From contig WJYB01000001.1 of the NCBI GenBank assembly GCA_009668015.1, positions 1 through 64,000 of the forward strand: DNA of 64,000 nucleotides. The letters are read 5' to 3'. The stretch comes from Enterobacteriaceae bacterium RIT714. Lineage in GTDB: Bacteria > Pseudomonadota > Gammaproteobacteria > Enterobacterales > Enterobacteriaceae. The position numbers were made by a program, and so were the translations under genes. The notes beneath the pieces were generated by a model. The model saw only the letters and a program-made list of their open reading frames with translations. It searched no databases and was not told the DNA's origin. The first letter of the stretch is position 1; each line of letters starts with the position of its first letter. Positions 1 to 11,944 of this stretch are shown here, piece by piece.

Positions 1-338
1 TGAGTCATTGTTCTTAAGAAAACAGCTCTCTCGTGACAGCGTTGTCATCTCGTGAACTCTGGCGACTCATTGGATGCAGACGTGACGGGGGCAGTGAGCG
101 CCATGCAACGCTCTGTAAATGACATTTTGAATTTATTTTATAAAAAACTAACTCACGCTGGGGTCAGCGAATTTTAGCGATAATTAATACTTTGAGGTGA
201 CCCGATAAATAAAAATAACACTCGCGGGTGAGATATTTAAATTGTTTCGATAGACATACTCTTCATCGTAACGCAGCGTTAACAAAAAACGAATCGCGTT
301 AACACCGAAGTTTTTATTTCTCAGGTCCAGGTGACAAC
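1..338 (+). promoter_or_regulatory. Upstream regulatory region of csgBA (part of the csgD-csgB intergenic region)
   Basis: No gene is visible here. In enterics this stretch separates divergent csgD from csgBA, and the window starts inside it, so the csgD side is off-window by inference. The stretch is AT-rich from about 120 onward. The clearest site is CGGGTGAGATA at 225-235, a perfect match to the reported CsgD-binding consensus CGGGKGAGNKA, lying about 104 bp before the csgB start. A purine-poor leader (ending CAGGTGACAAC) precedes the start codon. I could not fix the -10/-35 elements confidently. Confidence 0.75.
225..235 (+). promoter_or_regulatory. CsgD box
   Basis: CGGGTGAGATA matches all 11 positions of the CsgD consensus CGGGKGAGNKA. 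Its position upstream of csgBA agrees with direct activation of the curli subunit operon by CsgD. The match is seen; binding is inferred. Confidence 0.65.
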
Positions 339-794
339 ATGAAAAACAAAACGTTATTTATGATGTTTACATTACTGGGTGCGCCTGGGTTAGCAATCGC
401 GGCAGGTCCGGATTTGGCAATTTCGGAATACAACTTCGCGGTTAATGAATTAAGTAAGTCTTCATATAATCAGGCAGCCATTATTGGTCAAAACGGCGTA
501 GGTAATAGCGCCGATGTTCGTCAGGGCGGTTCCAAATTACTGTCCGTTGTTTCTCAGGATGGCGGGAGCAATAGAGCGAAGATTGATCAATCAGGGACTT
601 ATAACCTTGCTTATATTGATCAGGCCGGTAACGGCAATGATGCGAGTATTAAACAAGGGGCTTTTGGTAATACCGCGATGATTATCCAGAAAGGTTCGGG
701 TAACAGAGCGAATATTACGCAGTATGGTACGCAAAAAACAGCAGTTGTAGTACAGAGACAGTCGCAAATGGCTATTCGCGTCATCCAACGCTAA
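339..794 (+). CDS. csgB: Curli nucleator / minor curlin subunit CsgB
   Basis: A secreted outer-surface protein that nucleates polymerisation of CsgA into curli amyloid fibres. The 151 residues match the E. coli length. A Sec signal peptide covers about 1-21 (MKNKTLFMM...AIA). Five imperfect repeats of about 22 residues follow, carrying the QxGxxNxA pattern (for example IIGQNGVGNSADVRQGG, IDQAGNGNDASIKQG). The last repeat is basic (VVVQRQSQMAIRVIQR), as expected for the cell-surface-anchoring R5 repeat. It is first in the csgBAC operon, 40 bp before csgA. Expression is expected to depend on CsgD, which fits the box at 225-235. Confidence 0.97.
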   Translation: MKNKTLFMMFTLLGAPGLAIAAGPDLAISEYNFAVNELSKSSYNQAAIIGQNGVGNSADVRQGGSKLLSVVSQDGGSNRAKIDQSGTYNLAYIDQAGNGNDASIKQGAFGNTAMIIQKGSGNRANITQYGTQKTAVVVQRQSQMAIRVIQR

Positions 795-834
795 CTATTT
801 ACGACGACTTAAATCAATCCGATGGGGGTTTACC

Positions 835-1287
835 ATGAAACTTTTCAAAGTGGCAGCAATTGCAGCAATCGTAGTTTCTGGCAGTGCTCTGGCTGGTGCG
901 GTTCCACAATACGGCGGCGGCGGTGGTGGTTGGGGTGGCGGTAACAGCGGCCCGAACTCAACTCTGAGCATTTACCAGTACGGTGGCGGCAACTCCGCTG
1001 TTGCCTTGCAAACTGACGCTAAAAATTCTGACCTGACCATTACTCAGCACGGTGGCGGTAACGGTGCTGATGTTGGACAAGGCTCTGATGACAGTACCAT
1101 TGACCTGCTGCAGAAAGGCTTTGGTAACAGCGCAACCCTCGATCAGTGGAATAGCAAAGACTCCACAATGAGTGTCAAACAGTTCGGCGGCGGCAACGGC
1201 GCGGCAGTCGACCAGACAGCGTCCGGATCCACTGTAACTGTGCATCAGGTTGGCTTCGGCAACAACGCGACTGCGCACCAGTATTAA
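835..1287 (+). CDS. csgA: Major curlin subunit CsgA
   Basis: The major amyloid subunit of curli fibres, exported through CsgG and polymerised outside the cell on CsgB. It is 150 residues. The signal peptide is about 1-20 (ending GSALA). A glycine-rich N-terminal targeting segment (QYGGGGGGWGGGNSGPN) follows. Five repeats have the pattern S-x5-Q-x-G-x-G-N-x-A-x3-Q, beginning near STLSIYQYGGGNSA and ending STVTVHQVGFGNNATAHQY. The conserved Gln and Asn of each strand-loop-strand unit are present. A GGGGG ribosome binding site lies 6-10 nt before the ATG. A strong hairpin terminator follows immediately at 1311, so csgC downstream may be made in lower amounts. Confidence 0.97.
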   Translation: MKLFKVAAIAAIVVSGSALAGAVPQYGGGGGGWGGGNSGPNSTLSIYQYGGGNSAVALQTDAKNSDLTITQHGGGNGADVGQGSDDSTIDLLQKGFGNSATLDQWNSKDSTMSVKQFGGGNGAAVDQTASGSTVTVHQVGFGNNATAHQY

Positions 1288-1310
1288 ATATCGAATCTGT
1301 GCTACGAAAA

Positions 1311-1336
1311 AACAGGGCAACTGCCCTGTTTTTTTT
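1311..1336 (+). terminator. Intrinsic terminator/attenuator between csgA and csgC
   Basis: Stem AACAGGGC / GCCCTGTT with loop AACT, followed by a run of at least six T. It lies inside the csgBAC operon, so it should reduce read-through into csgC relative to csgBA. Confidence 0.85.
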
Positions 1337-1348
1337 CGGGAGTTTATC

Positions 1349-1672
1349 ATGCATACCTTATTACTCCTCGCTGCGCTCTCCAGTCAAATCACCTTTAAAA
1401 TGACCCATGACGGGAATATGACCACTATTATTCCTCAGGTTATTTTGACCGAGCCTTGTGTATGTCAGGTTCAGATCCTCTCCTCGCGACAAGGGCAGGG
1501 AGGCGAAAGCACGTCACAACAACGAAATACGCTCTCAATACCCGCTAATCAGGCGATTGATTTGTCCCGACTCAGTTTAAATATTGGCCCTGAAGATACG
1601 ATAAAAATTTTTGTCGTCGTCTCTGATGGGAAATCGCTTCATTTATCGCAGCAATGGCCGAATTCTGAATGA
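1349..1672 (+). CDS. csgC: Curli assembly chaperone CsgC
   Basis: A periplasmic protein that in E. coli inhibits premature CsgA amyloid formation. I chose the ATG at 1349 (MHTLLLLAALSSQITFK, 107 residues) because it aligns with the E. coli start and lies just past the terminator; a longer upstream frame would begin inside csgA. The N-terminus is a short hydrophobic export signal. The C-x-C pair of the family is visible (PCVCQVQIL), and the immunoglobulin-like C-terminus ends SLHLSQQWPNSE. It is third in the curli subunit operon. Confidence 0.93.
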   Translation: MHTLLLLAALSSQITFKMTHDGNMTTIIPQVILTEPCVCQVQILSSRQGQGGESTSQQRNTLSIPANQAIDLSRLSLNIGPEDTIKIFVVVSDGKSLHLSQQWPNSE

Positions 1673-1788
1673 TATATTCATGAAATCAATATATTGGATA
1701 ATTTTGCGGTTCCCAGTGAATGTTTCTACTCTGTAATTAAGGAATGCCCGCCAGCCTCAAGGATGATTTTTCATTGAGGAGCCAGACA

Positions 1789-2109
1789 ATGTCAGTGATT
1801 AACGTTAAATCTATTTTGGGTGCCGCATTTATCTTTGTCACGACGATAAATTCCGCGTTCTCTTCAACTGTTGTAAATGGTGGTGTGATTCATTTTCGTG
1901 GCATGATTGTCGAAGATCCGTGTGTCATCTCGCCTCAAAAGCAGAAATTTACGATGTCTTGTCTGCGTGAAGGAAAAATGCACACTACCCAGATCAGCTA
2001 CCGTGATGCCCTGAATGGACGTAACCCTTATCCCAGTGTCGCCACGGTCAGTATGGAATATATCAATCCTCAAAAGTCCCTGGCCATTGTGCAAATCGAC
2101 TACCGCTAA
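1789..2109 (+). CDS. ymdA: YmdA, short pilin-like secreted protein
   Basis: Occupies the E. coli ymdA position between csgC and ymdB; function unknown. The start at 1789 has GAGGA 8 nt upstream; an in-frame ATG further upstream lacks a site. The 106 residues begin with a signal peptide (about 1-25, ending NSAFS). The mature start [20 protein letters not shown] closely resembles the donor-strand and first-strand region of FimA-type pilins. Cysteines lie at about 44 and 58. The protein ends IVQIDYR, with a penultimate aromatic as in pilin C-termini. At about 80 mature residues it is half a normal pilin. No chaperone or usher is nearby. The pilin relationship is inferred from motifs. Confidence 0.8.
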   Translation: MSVINVKSILGAAFIFVTTINSAFSSTVVNGGVIHFRGMIVEDPCVISPQKQKFTMSCLREGKMHTTQISYRDALNGRNPYPSVATVSMEYINPQKSLAIVQIDYR

Positions 2110-2112
2110 ACG

Positions 2113-2147
2113 AAAGCCCTCCTGTCGAAAGACGTGAGGGCTTTTCT
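2113..2147 (+). terminator. Terminator downstream of ymdA
   Basis: Stem AAAGCCCTC / GAGGGCTTT (2113-2121 / 2136-2144) followed by a short T tract. It closes the csgBAC-ymdA segment before ymdB. Confidence 0.75.
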
Positions 2148-2216
2148 AATCAATTCTTTTTCACAACTCCCCCCTGCTATACACTTAATAAAAAGACGGG
2201 TAGTAGAGGGTTGGGT

Positions 2217-2759
2217 ATGAAGCCGCAAATTGAAGTTGTTCTGGGAGATATCACCACGCAGCACGTGGATGTCATTGTCAATGCTGCCAATCCTTCGCTG
2301 TTGGGGGGAGGGGGTGTTGATGGAGCGATCCACCGGGCGGCCGGTCCACAATTACTGGATGCCTGTAAAATTGTGCGCCATCAGCAGGGCGAATGTGCCC
2401 CCGGACAGGCGGTGATCACCATTGCCGGCGATTTGCCCGCCAAAGCGGTCATTCATACCGTTGGCCCGGTGTGGCAGGGCGGGGAGCATCATGAGGCCAG
2501 AACCCTGGAGGATGCTTATCTCAACAGCCTGCGTCTGGCTGCGGCGAATGGCTATCAGACGATCGCGTTTCCTGCCATTAGCACAGGGGTGTACGGTTTT
2601 CCGAAAGCCGCTGCCGCTGAAATCGCCGTTGCGACGGTTTCAGACTATCTCACCCGCAAGCCACTGCCGGAAAGGGTATACTTTGTCTGCTATGATGAAG
2701 AAAATGCCCGACTTTACCAGCGACTCCTTACCCAACGAGGTCAAGACCCCGACGCCTGA
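2217..2759 (+). CDS. ymdB: Macrodomain protein YmdB, O-acetyl-ADP-ribose deacetylase
   Basis: A cytoplasmic macrodomain protein. The E. coli homologue hydrolyses O-acetyl-ADP-ribose and modulates RNase III activity. The ATG at 2217 gives 180 residues and aligns with E. coli; a TTG two codons upstream is less likely. The ADP-ribose pocket is intact: GDIT near residue 11, [19 protein letters not shown] near 22-40, and [11 protein letters not shown] near 120. The 3' end overlaps the start of clsC by about 56-68 bp in another frame, suggesting coupled translation. Confidence 0.95.
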   Translation: MKPQIEVVLGDITTQHVDVIVNAANPSLLGGGGVDGAIHRAAGPQLLDACKIVRHQQGECAPGQAVITIAGDLPAKAVIHTVGPVWQGGEHHEARTLEDAYLNSLRLAAANGYQTIAFPAISTGVYGFPKAAAAEIAVATVSDYLTRKPLPERVYFVCYDEENARLYQRLLTQRGQDPDA

Positions 2760-4179
2760 CACGCGGCTCGGGCGCGCGATTGCGCCTGTCAGTGCAGAAC
2801 ATCCTGAATTATGTGGTCTGCTCCCTCTTGATAACAGCCTTGACGCGTTTGCCTGCCGCTATCGCTTGGCGGAAATGGCCGAGAAAACCCTGGATGTGCA
2901 GTACTACATCTGGGAGGACGATATGTCCGGGAGACTGCTGTTCTCCGTTTTACTGGCTGCCGCTACGCGCGGCGTCCGTGTCCGACTTCTGCTGGATGAC
3001 AATAATACGCAAGGGCTGGATGCCATTCTGCGGCTTCTGGACTCGCTCCCCGGCATTGATGTTCGCCTGTTCAATCCCTTCTCCTTCAGGATGCTGCGCT
3101 CGCTCGGCTATTTGACCGATTTCGCGCGACTCAACCGCCGCATGCACAACAAGAGTTTTACCGTTGATGGTGAAGTGACCATCGTGGGCGGCAGAAATGT
3201 CGGGGATGCCTATTTTGGCGCCGGTGAAGAGCCGCTCTTTTCCGATCTGGATGTGATGGCTGTCGGGCCTGTGGTGGCGGAGGTGGCGGAGGACTTCGAG
3301 CGATACTGGAACAGCGCCTGTGTTTCAACGCTAAAGCAGGTTCTCTCCTTATCGGAGGCGGAAATCGAAGCGCGTTTGCAGCCGCCAAAAGAGTGGTATC
3401 AGAATGATATTGCCAGGCGTTATCTCGATAAACTGGAAACCAGCCCGTTTATCGCCCAGCTTGAAGCCAGGGATTTGCCGCTGATCTGGGCCAAAACGCG
3501 ACTGCTTAGCGATGATCCCCGAAAAGGGTTGGGACGGGCAAGACGCCATTCACTGCTGCCCCAGCGACTGCTCGATGTCATGGGCTCTCCGGTTGAACAA
3601 ATCGATATTATTTCGTCCTATTTTGTCCCCACCCGTGCCGGCGTCGCGCTGCTGCTGCAACTGGTGCGTAAAGGCGTCAAAATTGCCATCCTCACAAATT
3701 CACTGGCAGCAAACGACGTTGCCGTCGTTCATGCGGGTTACGCGCGCTGGCGTAAAAAATTGCTGCGTCATGGTATCGAGCTGTATGAGCTTAAACCCAC
3801 GCAGGAATTTGTACCGGGAATACGGGACAGGGGGCTGACAGGGAACTCTGGCTCCAGTTTGCATGCCAAAACGTTCAGCATTGATGGCCAGAAAGTGTTT
3901 ATTGGTTCGTTAAATTTCGACCCACGTTCAACGATGCTCAATACGGAAATGGGGTTTGTCATCGAAAGCGAAACACTGGCACGTTTGATTCACCGCCGTT
4001 TTTTGAAAAGTCGTCGTCATGAAGCTTGGCAAATCAGGCTGGATAAGCACGGGCGCTTAAACTGGATTGAGCACAAAGATGGCCGTGAGATTGTCCTGAA
4101 GAAAGAGCCGAAGACGCGCTTCTGGCAGCGTGTTCTGGTCCGTCTGGCCTGGTGGTTGCCGGTGGAGTGGTTGCTGTAG
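2704..4179 (+). CDS. clsC: Cardiolipin synthase C (phospholipase D family)
   Basis: Makes cardiolipin from phosphatidylglycerol and phosphatidylethanolamine at the inner membrane; in E. coli it works with YmdB. Two HKD motifs are present: [18 protein letters not shown] near residue 150 and [20 protein letters not shown] near 385. The start is uncertain. ATG codons at 2692, 2695 and 2704 all lie inside ymdB; I take 2704 (491 residues), which is longer than the 473 I recall for E. coli. The protein ends LPVEWLL, as in E. coli. The gene overlaps ymdB and converges on opgC, with a GC-rich hairpin directly after the stop. Confidence 0.93.
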   Translation: MPDFTSDSLPNEVKTPTPDTRLGRAIAPVSAEHPELCGLLPLDNSLDAFACRYRLAEMAEKTLDVQYYIWEDDMSGRLLFSVLLAAATRGVRVRLLLDDNNTQGLDAILRLLDSLPGIDVRLFNPFSFRMLRSLGYLTDFARLNRRMHNKSFTVDGEVTIVGGRNVGDAYFGAGEEPLFSDLDVMAVGPVVAEVAEDFERYWNSACVSTLKQVLSLSEAEIEARLQPPKEWYQNDIARRYLDKLETSPFIAQLEARDLPLIWAKTRLLSDDPRKGLGRARRHSLLPQRLLDVMGSPVEQIDIISSYFVPTRAGVALLLQLVRKGVKIAILTNSLAANDVAVVHAGYARWRKKLLRHGIELYELKPTQEFVPGIRDRGLTGNSGSSLHAKTFSIDGQKVFIGSLNFDPRSTMLNTEMGFVIESETLARLIHRRFLKSRRHEAWQIRLDKHGRLNWIEHKDGREIVLKKEPKTRFWQRVLVRLAWWLPVEWLL

Positions 4180-4180
4180 A

Positions 4181-4200
4181 CGCGCCGGAAGCCCGGCGCG
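4181..4200. terminator. Hairpin between convergent clsC and opgC
   Basis: Perfect 8-bp stem CGCGCCGG / CCGGCGCG with loop AAGC, sitting between the two convergent stop codons. There is no T tract on either side, so termination strength is uncertain. Confidence 0.5.
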
Positions 4201-4209
4201 ACAGGGGGG

Positions 4210-5364
4210 TTAAGCGGCTTTGTTGCTCTCGGCTTTGTTTTGCGGTTTACCCGAAAACAGGAAACGCAGCAGCGGAATTCGCAGATGAATTTCGTACAGC
4301 AGGATGGCGATCCCCACCACAAATAGCAGCCCGGTGAAAAAGCCTAATGCGTTAGAACGAATGTGCGGGGTGATATATGCACCAAAAAAGAGCGTCAGCG
4401 GGTGGTGAACCAGGTAGATAAACAGCGACGCGTTGACGAAATAGGTCACCCGCGCGGATTTAAAGTTCAACAGGCGATGCCCCAGTGCAAACACCACGTT
4501 CACCATCCACAGCCCCAGCAGCATCGTAATCACGCTTTCTGTTTCGTACATCCACGCATCGCCACTCCCAAAACGCTGATTGAGCAGATAGGCCGCAAAC
4601 GCCAGGGCCGCACCGACGGCGCACCACGGTGATGGCGTAGTGAACAGCGCTTTGAGTTTCGGCGAGATGAAAGCCAGCGCACCCAGCATAAAGAAGGGGA
4701 TGTAGAACAGGGTTTGCATCACGACGAAGTTAAACAGTCCGTCGCTCAGAACCGGGGGATAAACCATAAACAGAATCCGGCGAATCGCGCCATAAGCGAT
4801 ACCGAGCATCAGGAAAATCACAGTGAGCTTGCCATAGGTGATATGGGGAAAATGTGATTCGTGATGACGGCTAAGCTGGCGGCGCAACTTGCTGAAAATC
4901 CACAGACTCACGGTAGTCATCACCACCAGGACCAGCAGGAACCACAGATGCGAGACCAGTTCCCAGACCAGGGTGTTGTATTTCTCGTACCCTGTCAGGT
5001 TTTGCCAGTTATCCGCTTTGCCTTTTACGTACTGCAACATAATGAACTGCGGCAGCGTCAGCAGTGGAATCGCGGTCAACATCGGGATGCCGACCCGTTC
5101 GACGCGCACTTTCCACCAGCGTTTGATCGGATAGCGCAAAAACAGCATATAAGAGAAATAACCGGAGATGACAAAGAATACCTGCATCCGGAAAGAGTGT
5201 ATAAAGTCGTTAAACAGTGTCAGCCACCACGATGGCTCTATACTGTTTACATGCCAGGTATGGCTGGAGTAAATCAATGAGATGTGAAAAGGGATCCCCA
5301 ACAGCATCAGCCATGCCCGGATCGAGTCGAGGAAGTATTCACGTTGTACGGGTGCAGTGGTCAT
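4210..5364 (-). CDS. opgC: Osmoregulated periplasmic glucan succinyltransferase OpgC
   Basis: An inner-membrane acyltransferase-3 family protein that adds succinyl groups to osmoregulated periplasmic glucans. The 384 residues match the E. coli length. About ten hydrophobic segments run through the chain. The N-terminal family motif [20 protein letters not shown] contains the conserved Arg and His. Other landmarks are [18 protein letters not shown] and the late segment [20 protein letters not shown]. It is divergent from opgGH, separated by 255 bp that must hold both promoters. Confidence 0.96.
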   Translation of the reverse strand: MTTAPVQREYFLDSIRAWLMLLGIPFHISLIYSSHTWHVNSIEPSWWLTLFNDFIHSFRMQVFFVISGYFSYMLFLRYPIKRWWKVRVERVGIPMLTAIPLLTLPQFIMLQYVKGKADNWQNLTGYEKYNTLVWELVSHLWFLLVLVVMTTVSLWIFSKLRRQLSRHHESHFPHITYGKLTVIFLMLGIAYGAIRRILFMVYPPVLSDGLFNFVVMQTLFYIPFFMLGALAFISPKLKALFTTPSPWCAVGAALAFAAYLLNQRFGSGDAWMYETESVITMLLGLWMVNVVFALGHRLLNFKSARVTYFVNASLFIYLVHHPLTLFFGAYITPHIRSNALGFFTGLLFVVGIAILLYEIHLRIPLLRFLFSGKPQNKAESNKAA

Positions 5365-5559
5365 ATAACTTTGTGCATTCTCAGACTTTTCGTCTTATCC
5401 ATAAGACTAATAGTGGTTACATTCGAAGCCAACCCTACACCAAGACCGATACCCTGTCTCCAGGATAAGCACGCAAAGTGAAAAGAGGGTTCTTGCACTT
5501 GCTTAATCCATGAGCCAGCGCGCTGAACAAAGCAGTGATAATGTTGTCGGATTGCCTGA

Positions 5560-9694
<4,135 letters not shown>

Positions 9695-9710
9695 CAGGCT
9701 ATAGATCAAA

Positions 9711-9740
9711 ATGCCGGCCTTATGGTCGGCATTTTTTTTG
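9711..9740 (+). terminator. Terminator of the opgGH operon
   Basis: Stem ATGCCG / CGGCAT with an inner GCC-TTA-TGG extension, followed by eight T. Confidence 0.9.
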
Positions 9741-9782
9741 CCCTGTCAGTTATACTCAGCCGGTCCAGAACAGGAGATGAAT

Positions 9783-10013
9783 GTGTTAAAAGCCATTGTT
9801 GTTGTATTGGCAGCCTGCGCGCTGAGCGGCTGTGGAAGCATTATTAGCCGGGCGGTGCCGGGACAAGGGCACGGAAACCAGTATTATCCCGGCGTACAGT
9901 GGGATGTACGCGACAGCGCATGGCGTTATATTACAGTTCTGGATTTGCCTTTTTCTCTGGTCTTTGACACGCTGTTGCTGCCACTCGACGCCAGCCACGG
10001 GCCTTACGAATAA
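9783..10013 (+). CDS. yceK: YceK, DUF1375 outer-membrane lipoprotein
   Basis: A small lipoprotein of unknown function. I chose the GTG at 9783 because AGGAG (9772-9776) is 6 nt upstream; the ATG at 9777 touches that site directly. This gives 76 residues and a signal length like E. coli. The lipobox LSGC is followed by GSIISRAVPGQGHGNQYYPG and the conserved C-terminus DASHGPYE. Its 3' tail (from about 9988) recurs at 11825, where it marks the junction of a tandem duplication. It reads toward the opposite-strand pilin-like genes. Confidence 0.9.
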   Translation: MLKAIVVVLAACALSGCGSIISRAVPGQGHGNQYYPGVQWDVRDSAWRYITVLDLPFSLVFDTLLLPLDASHGPYE

Positions 10014-10044
10014 ACTGTCATGACGTAAACCCGGCTACCTTTTA

Positions 10045-10080
10045 TGAAAAAACCCGAAGGAAGTAGATTCCTTCGGGTTA
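10045..10080 (-). terminator. Terminator of pilin-like pair A
   Basis: Stem AACCCGAAGGA / TCCTTCGGGTT (10051-10061 / 10069-10079). On the minus strand it is followed by a run of six T. The same structure recurs at 11887-11922 after pair B. Confidence 0.85.
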
Positions 10081-10101
10081 ATTATTGGAGTCTTAAACGC
10101 G

Positions 10102-10650
10102 TTACAGGAAGTTTATCTGCACATTTGCATTCGCGGCAATCGTACCTGGTGTCGCGCGTTTAGTGTAATCTGCCAGAACCACATCGGCCTGCATGATAAT
10201 TTGTGCCGTACCAAATTCGTTAATGGTACTGGATGAGGTATGGCCGGTGTTAATAGCTACAACGGGATGCGCGTTGCCTACCTGCTCATAAAACGCAACA
10301 GCAACGTTCTCCGCTGCGCCTGGCACCATTTGAGTACTCAGCAGCTCATTATTTATGGAGTCGGCAACTCCCAGCACTGTAGCGGAAACCTTGAGATCTT
10401 TACGACAACCTGAAATTTCAATCAGATAGAGGTTATCATGTTTGGGGCCATTTCCCACCAGAGAGATATCCTCTGGAGAAATATTATCAAAAGATAAACT
10501 GCTGGGTGCGGTAACCACACATGCGCCTTGTGGTAAAACATTACCGGTGACTTGCATCTCGTAGGTACCCAGCGTGTCGCCTGCATTGACCATACCTGTG
10601 AATCCGAGGGTGGCAGCAGTCATTGCAAAAAAGAAAAAGTTTTTTTTCAT
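10102..10650 (-). CDS. Orphan FimA-type pilin-like protein, copy A, first family
   Basis: A secreted protein of 182 residues with a pilin fold by motif; not a gene I can name. The signal peptide is about 1-23 (MKKNFFFFAMTAATLGFTGM..., ending NA). Mature GDTLGTYEMQVTGNV leads to cysteines at 44 and 82, the usual pilin disulfide. The end ANANVQINFL is a pilin-like C-terminal strand. It is downstream of the 10719-11273 gene, 68 bp apart, same strand. No usher, chaperone or tip adhesin lies nearby, so assembly is unexplained. It is paralogous to 11945-12502: the first 38 residues are nearly identical, the mature body much less so. A soluble periplasmic role is possible. Confidence 0.85.
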   Translation of the reverse strand: MKKNFFFFAMTAATLGFTGMVNAGDTLGTYEMQVTGNVLPQGACVVTAPSSLSFDNISPEDISLVGNGPKHDNLYLIEISGCRKDLKVSATVLGVADSINNELLSTQMVPGAAENVAVAFYEQVGNAHPVVAINTGHTSSSTINEFGTAQIIMQADVVLADYTKRATPGTIAANANVQINFL

Positions 10651-10718
10651 AGTTAAAGCCCTGAGGATTTTTATAAGTGAATAGATGTAAACACTCTGTC
10701 CACTGTTAGTTGAATGTA

Positions 10719-11273
10719 TTACAGGTAGTTGATTTTGAATTGTGCCGTAGAAGAAACCTGGCCTGGTCCAATTTCTTTCGAACCATCTGCTTTAGCCATG
10801 GCAACGACAAAGAAAACATTCACGCTCGGGACGTCAGCTTCTTTAATAAATGTCTGGGCTTCGCCCCCAACAGCAAGCTGTGTGTAATACGGGAAAGTCC
10901 AGACACCCACACCGACATTGGAGGCAGGGTTGGTTTGGGAGGTATTCGCCAGAAGAGTAGAGTCTGTCGCGTCAGCCGTTCCCTGGAGACTTAAAGAGAA
11001 AGCCGTTCTCTCTGAACTGCAGTTTTCTACTGAGATAGACGTTTGACCGGTGAAAACGGTAGGCGTTTGATCGCTGGTTTTAATCTGAACATCGACGACA
11101 TCTTCAAGATCGATAGAGGGTTTAATCGAGACACTACAGTTTGCACTGTTGACGATGGCACCGGAAATGGTCAGTGGCAAAGTGTTGTTGTCTGTTGCTG
11201 CGTTCGAGACTCCAGGCAGTAATATACTTGCCGCCAGTGATGCTAACAAAATAGACTTATTAAATTTTTTCAT
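10719..11273 (-). CDS. Orphan FimA-type pilin-like protein, copy A, second family
   Basis: 184 residues. The signal peptide is about 1-26 (MKKFNKSILLASLAASILL..., ending SNA). Mature ATDNNTLPLTISGAIVNSANC resembles the N-terminal strand of pilins. Cysteines are at 46 and 85, and the end is AQFKINYL. It is transcribed first of the pair, with the 10102-10650 gene after it. By eye it shares roughly four fifths of its residues with the copy at 12571-13125. ATG at 11273 is preceded by GGAAGCAGAGT on the minus strand. No usher or chaperone is nearby. Fimbrial assembly is inferred from family only. Confidence 0.85.
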   Translation of the reverse strand: MKKFNKSILLASLAASILLPGVSNAATDNNTLPLTISGAIVNSANCSVSIKPSIDLEDVVDVQIKTSDQTPTVFTGQTSISVENCSSERTAFSLSLQGTADATDSTLLANTSQTNPASNVGVGVWTFPYYTQLAVGGEAQTFIKEADVPSVNVFFVVAMAKADGSKEIGPGQVSSTAQFKINYL

Positions 11274-11396
11274 ACTCTGCTTCCTTATGTTTGTAAATAT
11301 TAAACCTTACCCGTCAGATAACAAATACCGTTGGATATTGACTCCGTGCATATCAAATGCGTTTAATCATTCAAAAATATGAATTAAGACAGTATG

Positions 11397-11426
11397 AGTT
11401 TAACGTAATTAAATGTTTATTCACAT
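11397..11426 (-). promoter_or_regulatory. Conserved upstream block of pilin pair A
   Basis: A 30-bp block, AGTTTAACGTAAnTAAATG followed by TTTATTCACAT, is retained almost unchanged at 13247-13277 upstream of pair B, while the flanking leader has drifted. It lies 124-153 bp before the first gene of each pair. Promoter or operator function is inferred from its conservation. Confidence 0.5.
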
Positions 11427-11587
11427 GGCGTGAAGGGGGGCGTGAGGGTCCAAAACTATACCAATATCAGCGATGATATATATTACTATAGGGGTAGGGA
11501 TAACATATTCGTTCAATTAATGTATGCCGTCATTTTTTACAATTGAACTCTCAAGTGGAAATAATGGCGTAGCCGGGAATATTACCA

Positions 11588-11625
11588 GGGCGATTTATAT
11601 CTCAGTATCTCGACATAAATCGTCC
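11588..11625 (-). repeat. Hairpin 3' of the msyB-derived frame (copy of 13441-13478)
   Basis: Arms around CGATTTA and TAAATCG (11588-11597 / 11616-11625) match the hairpin downstream of intact msyB. It supports the duplication reaching past the msyB stop. A terminator role for msyB is possible, but the T tract is weak. Confidence 0.6.
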
Positions 11626-11673
11626 TGAGTGGATGATTAAGGATAATGAAGATTCCAGAATATCCTCTGGTTA

Positions 11674-11835
11674 TTATCGCTCGGCCCATTCATCAGCTGC
11701 GGTTTGTCCCTCTTCGGTATCCAGCGGAGCGGTGCGGTGAAATTCACCCTGCCACATAATATTGCCGTCCCGCAGGAGATACTTTTGGATATTGAGCTGT
11801 TGAATATCCATATCCTCTTGTCCGACGCCAGCCAT
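11674..11835 (-). CDS. msyB-derived 53-residue open frame (truncated paralogue)
   Basis: A clear relic of msyB that is still open: MAGVGQEDMDIQQLNIQKY at the start and PLDTEEGQTAADEWAER at the end both match MsyB. By alignment exactly 150 bp (MsyB codons equivalent to 13602-13751) are missing in frame. The natural first 22 or so codons are replaced. The ATG at 11835 lies antisense in the duplicated yceK tail, created at the fusion junction. A weak AAGG sits 3 nt upstream. It stays acidic like MsyB. It may be an unexpressed relic or a new small protein; there is no frameshift or premature stop. Confidence 0.5.
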   Translation of the reverse strand: MAGVGQEDMDIQQLNIQKYLLRDGNIMWQGEFHRTAPLDTEEGQTAADEWAER

Positions 11836-11850
11836 GGGCCTTACGAATGA
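11825..11850 (+). pseudogene. yceK: Duplicated 3' tail of yceK
   Basis: Reads DASHGPYE-stop in the yceK frame (TGA in place of TAA), with downstream bases still resembling those after genuine yceK. It begins at ACGCCAGC, an 8-mer shared by yceK (9988-9995) and msyB (13828-13835), which is the likely recombination point. Confidence 0.75.
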
Positions 11851-11886
11851 CACACTTTCATGATGCTAAAACGCGGCAAGCACTGA

Positions 11887-11922
11887 TAAAAAAGCCCGAA
11901 GGAAATTAATTCCCTTCGGGCT
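11887..11922 (-). terminator. Terminator of pilin-like pair B
   Basis: Stem AGCCCGAAGGAA / TTCCCTTCGGGCT (11893-11904 / 11910-11922) with a run of six T on the minus strand. It is the paralogue of 10045-10080. Confidence 0.85.
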
Positions 11923-11944
11923 GGGGATTTAAGCGCTCAAAACG

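Larger units (their letters stand above)
11274..11944. other. Junction region of the tandem duplication
   Basis: This stretch holds, in order: the leader and promoter region of pair A (11274-11430, including a block at 11397-11426 also found upstream of pair B); an AT-rich spacer; a hairpin at 11588-11625 equivalent to the one 3' of msyB; an msyB-derived 53-codon frame (11674-11835); a second copy of the yceK 3' tail (11825-11850 onward); and the pair B terminator. Confidence 0.8.
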
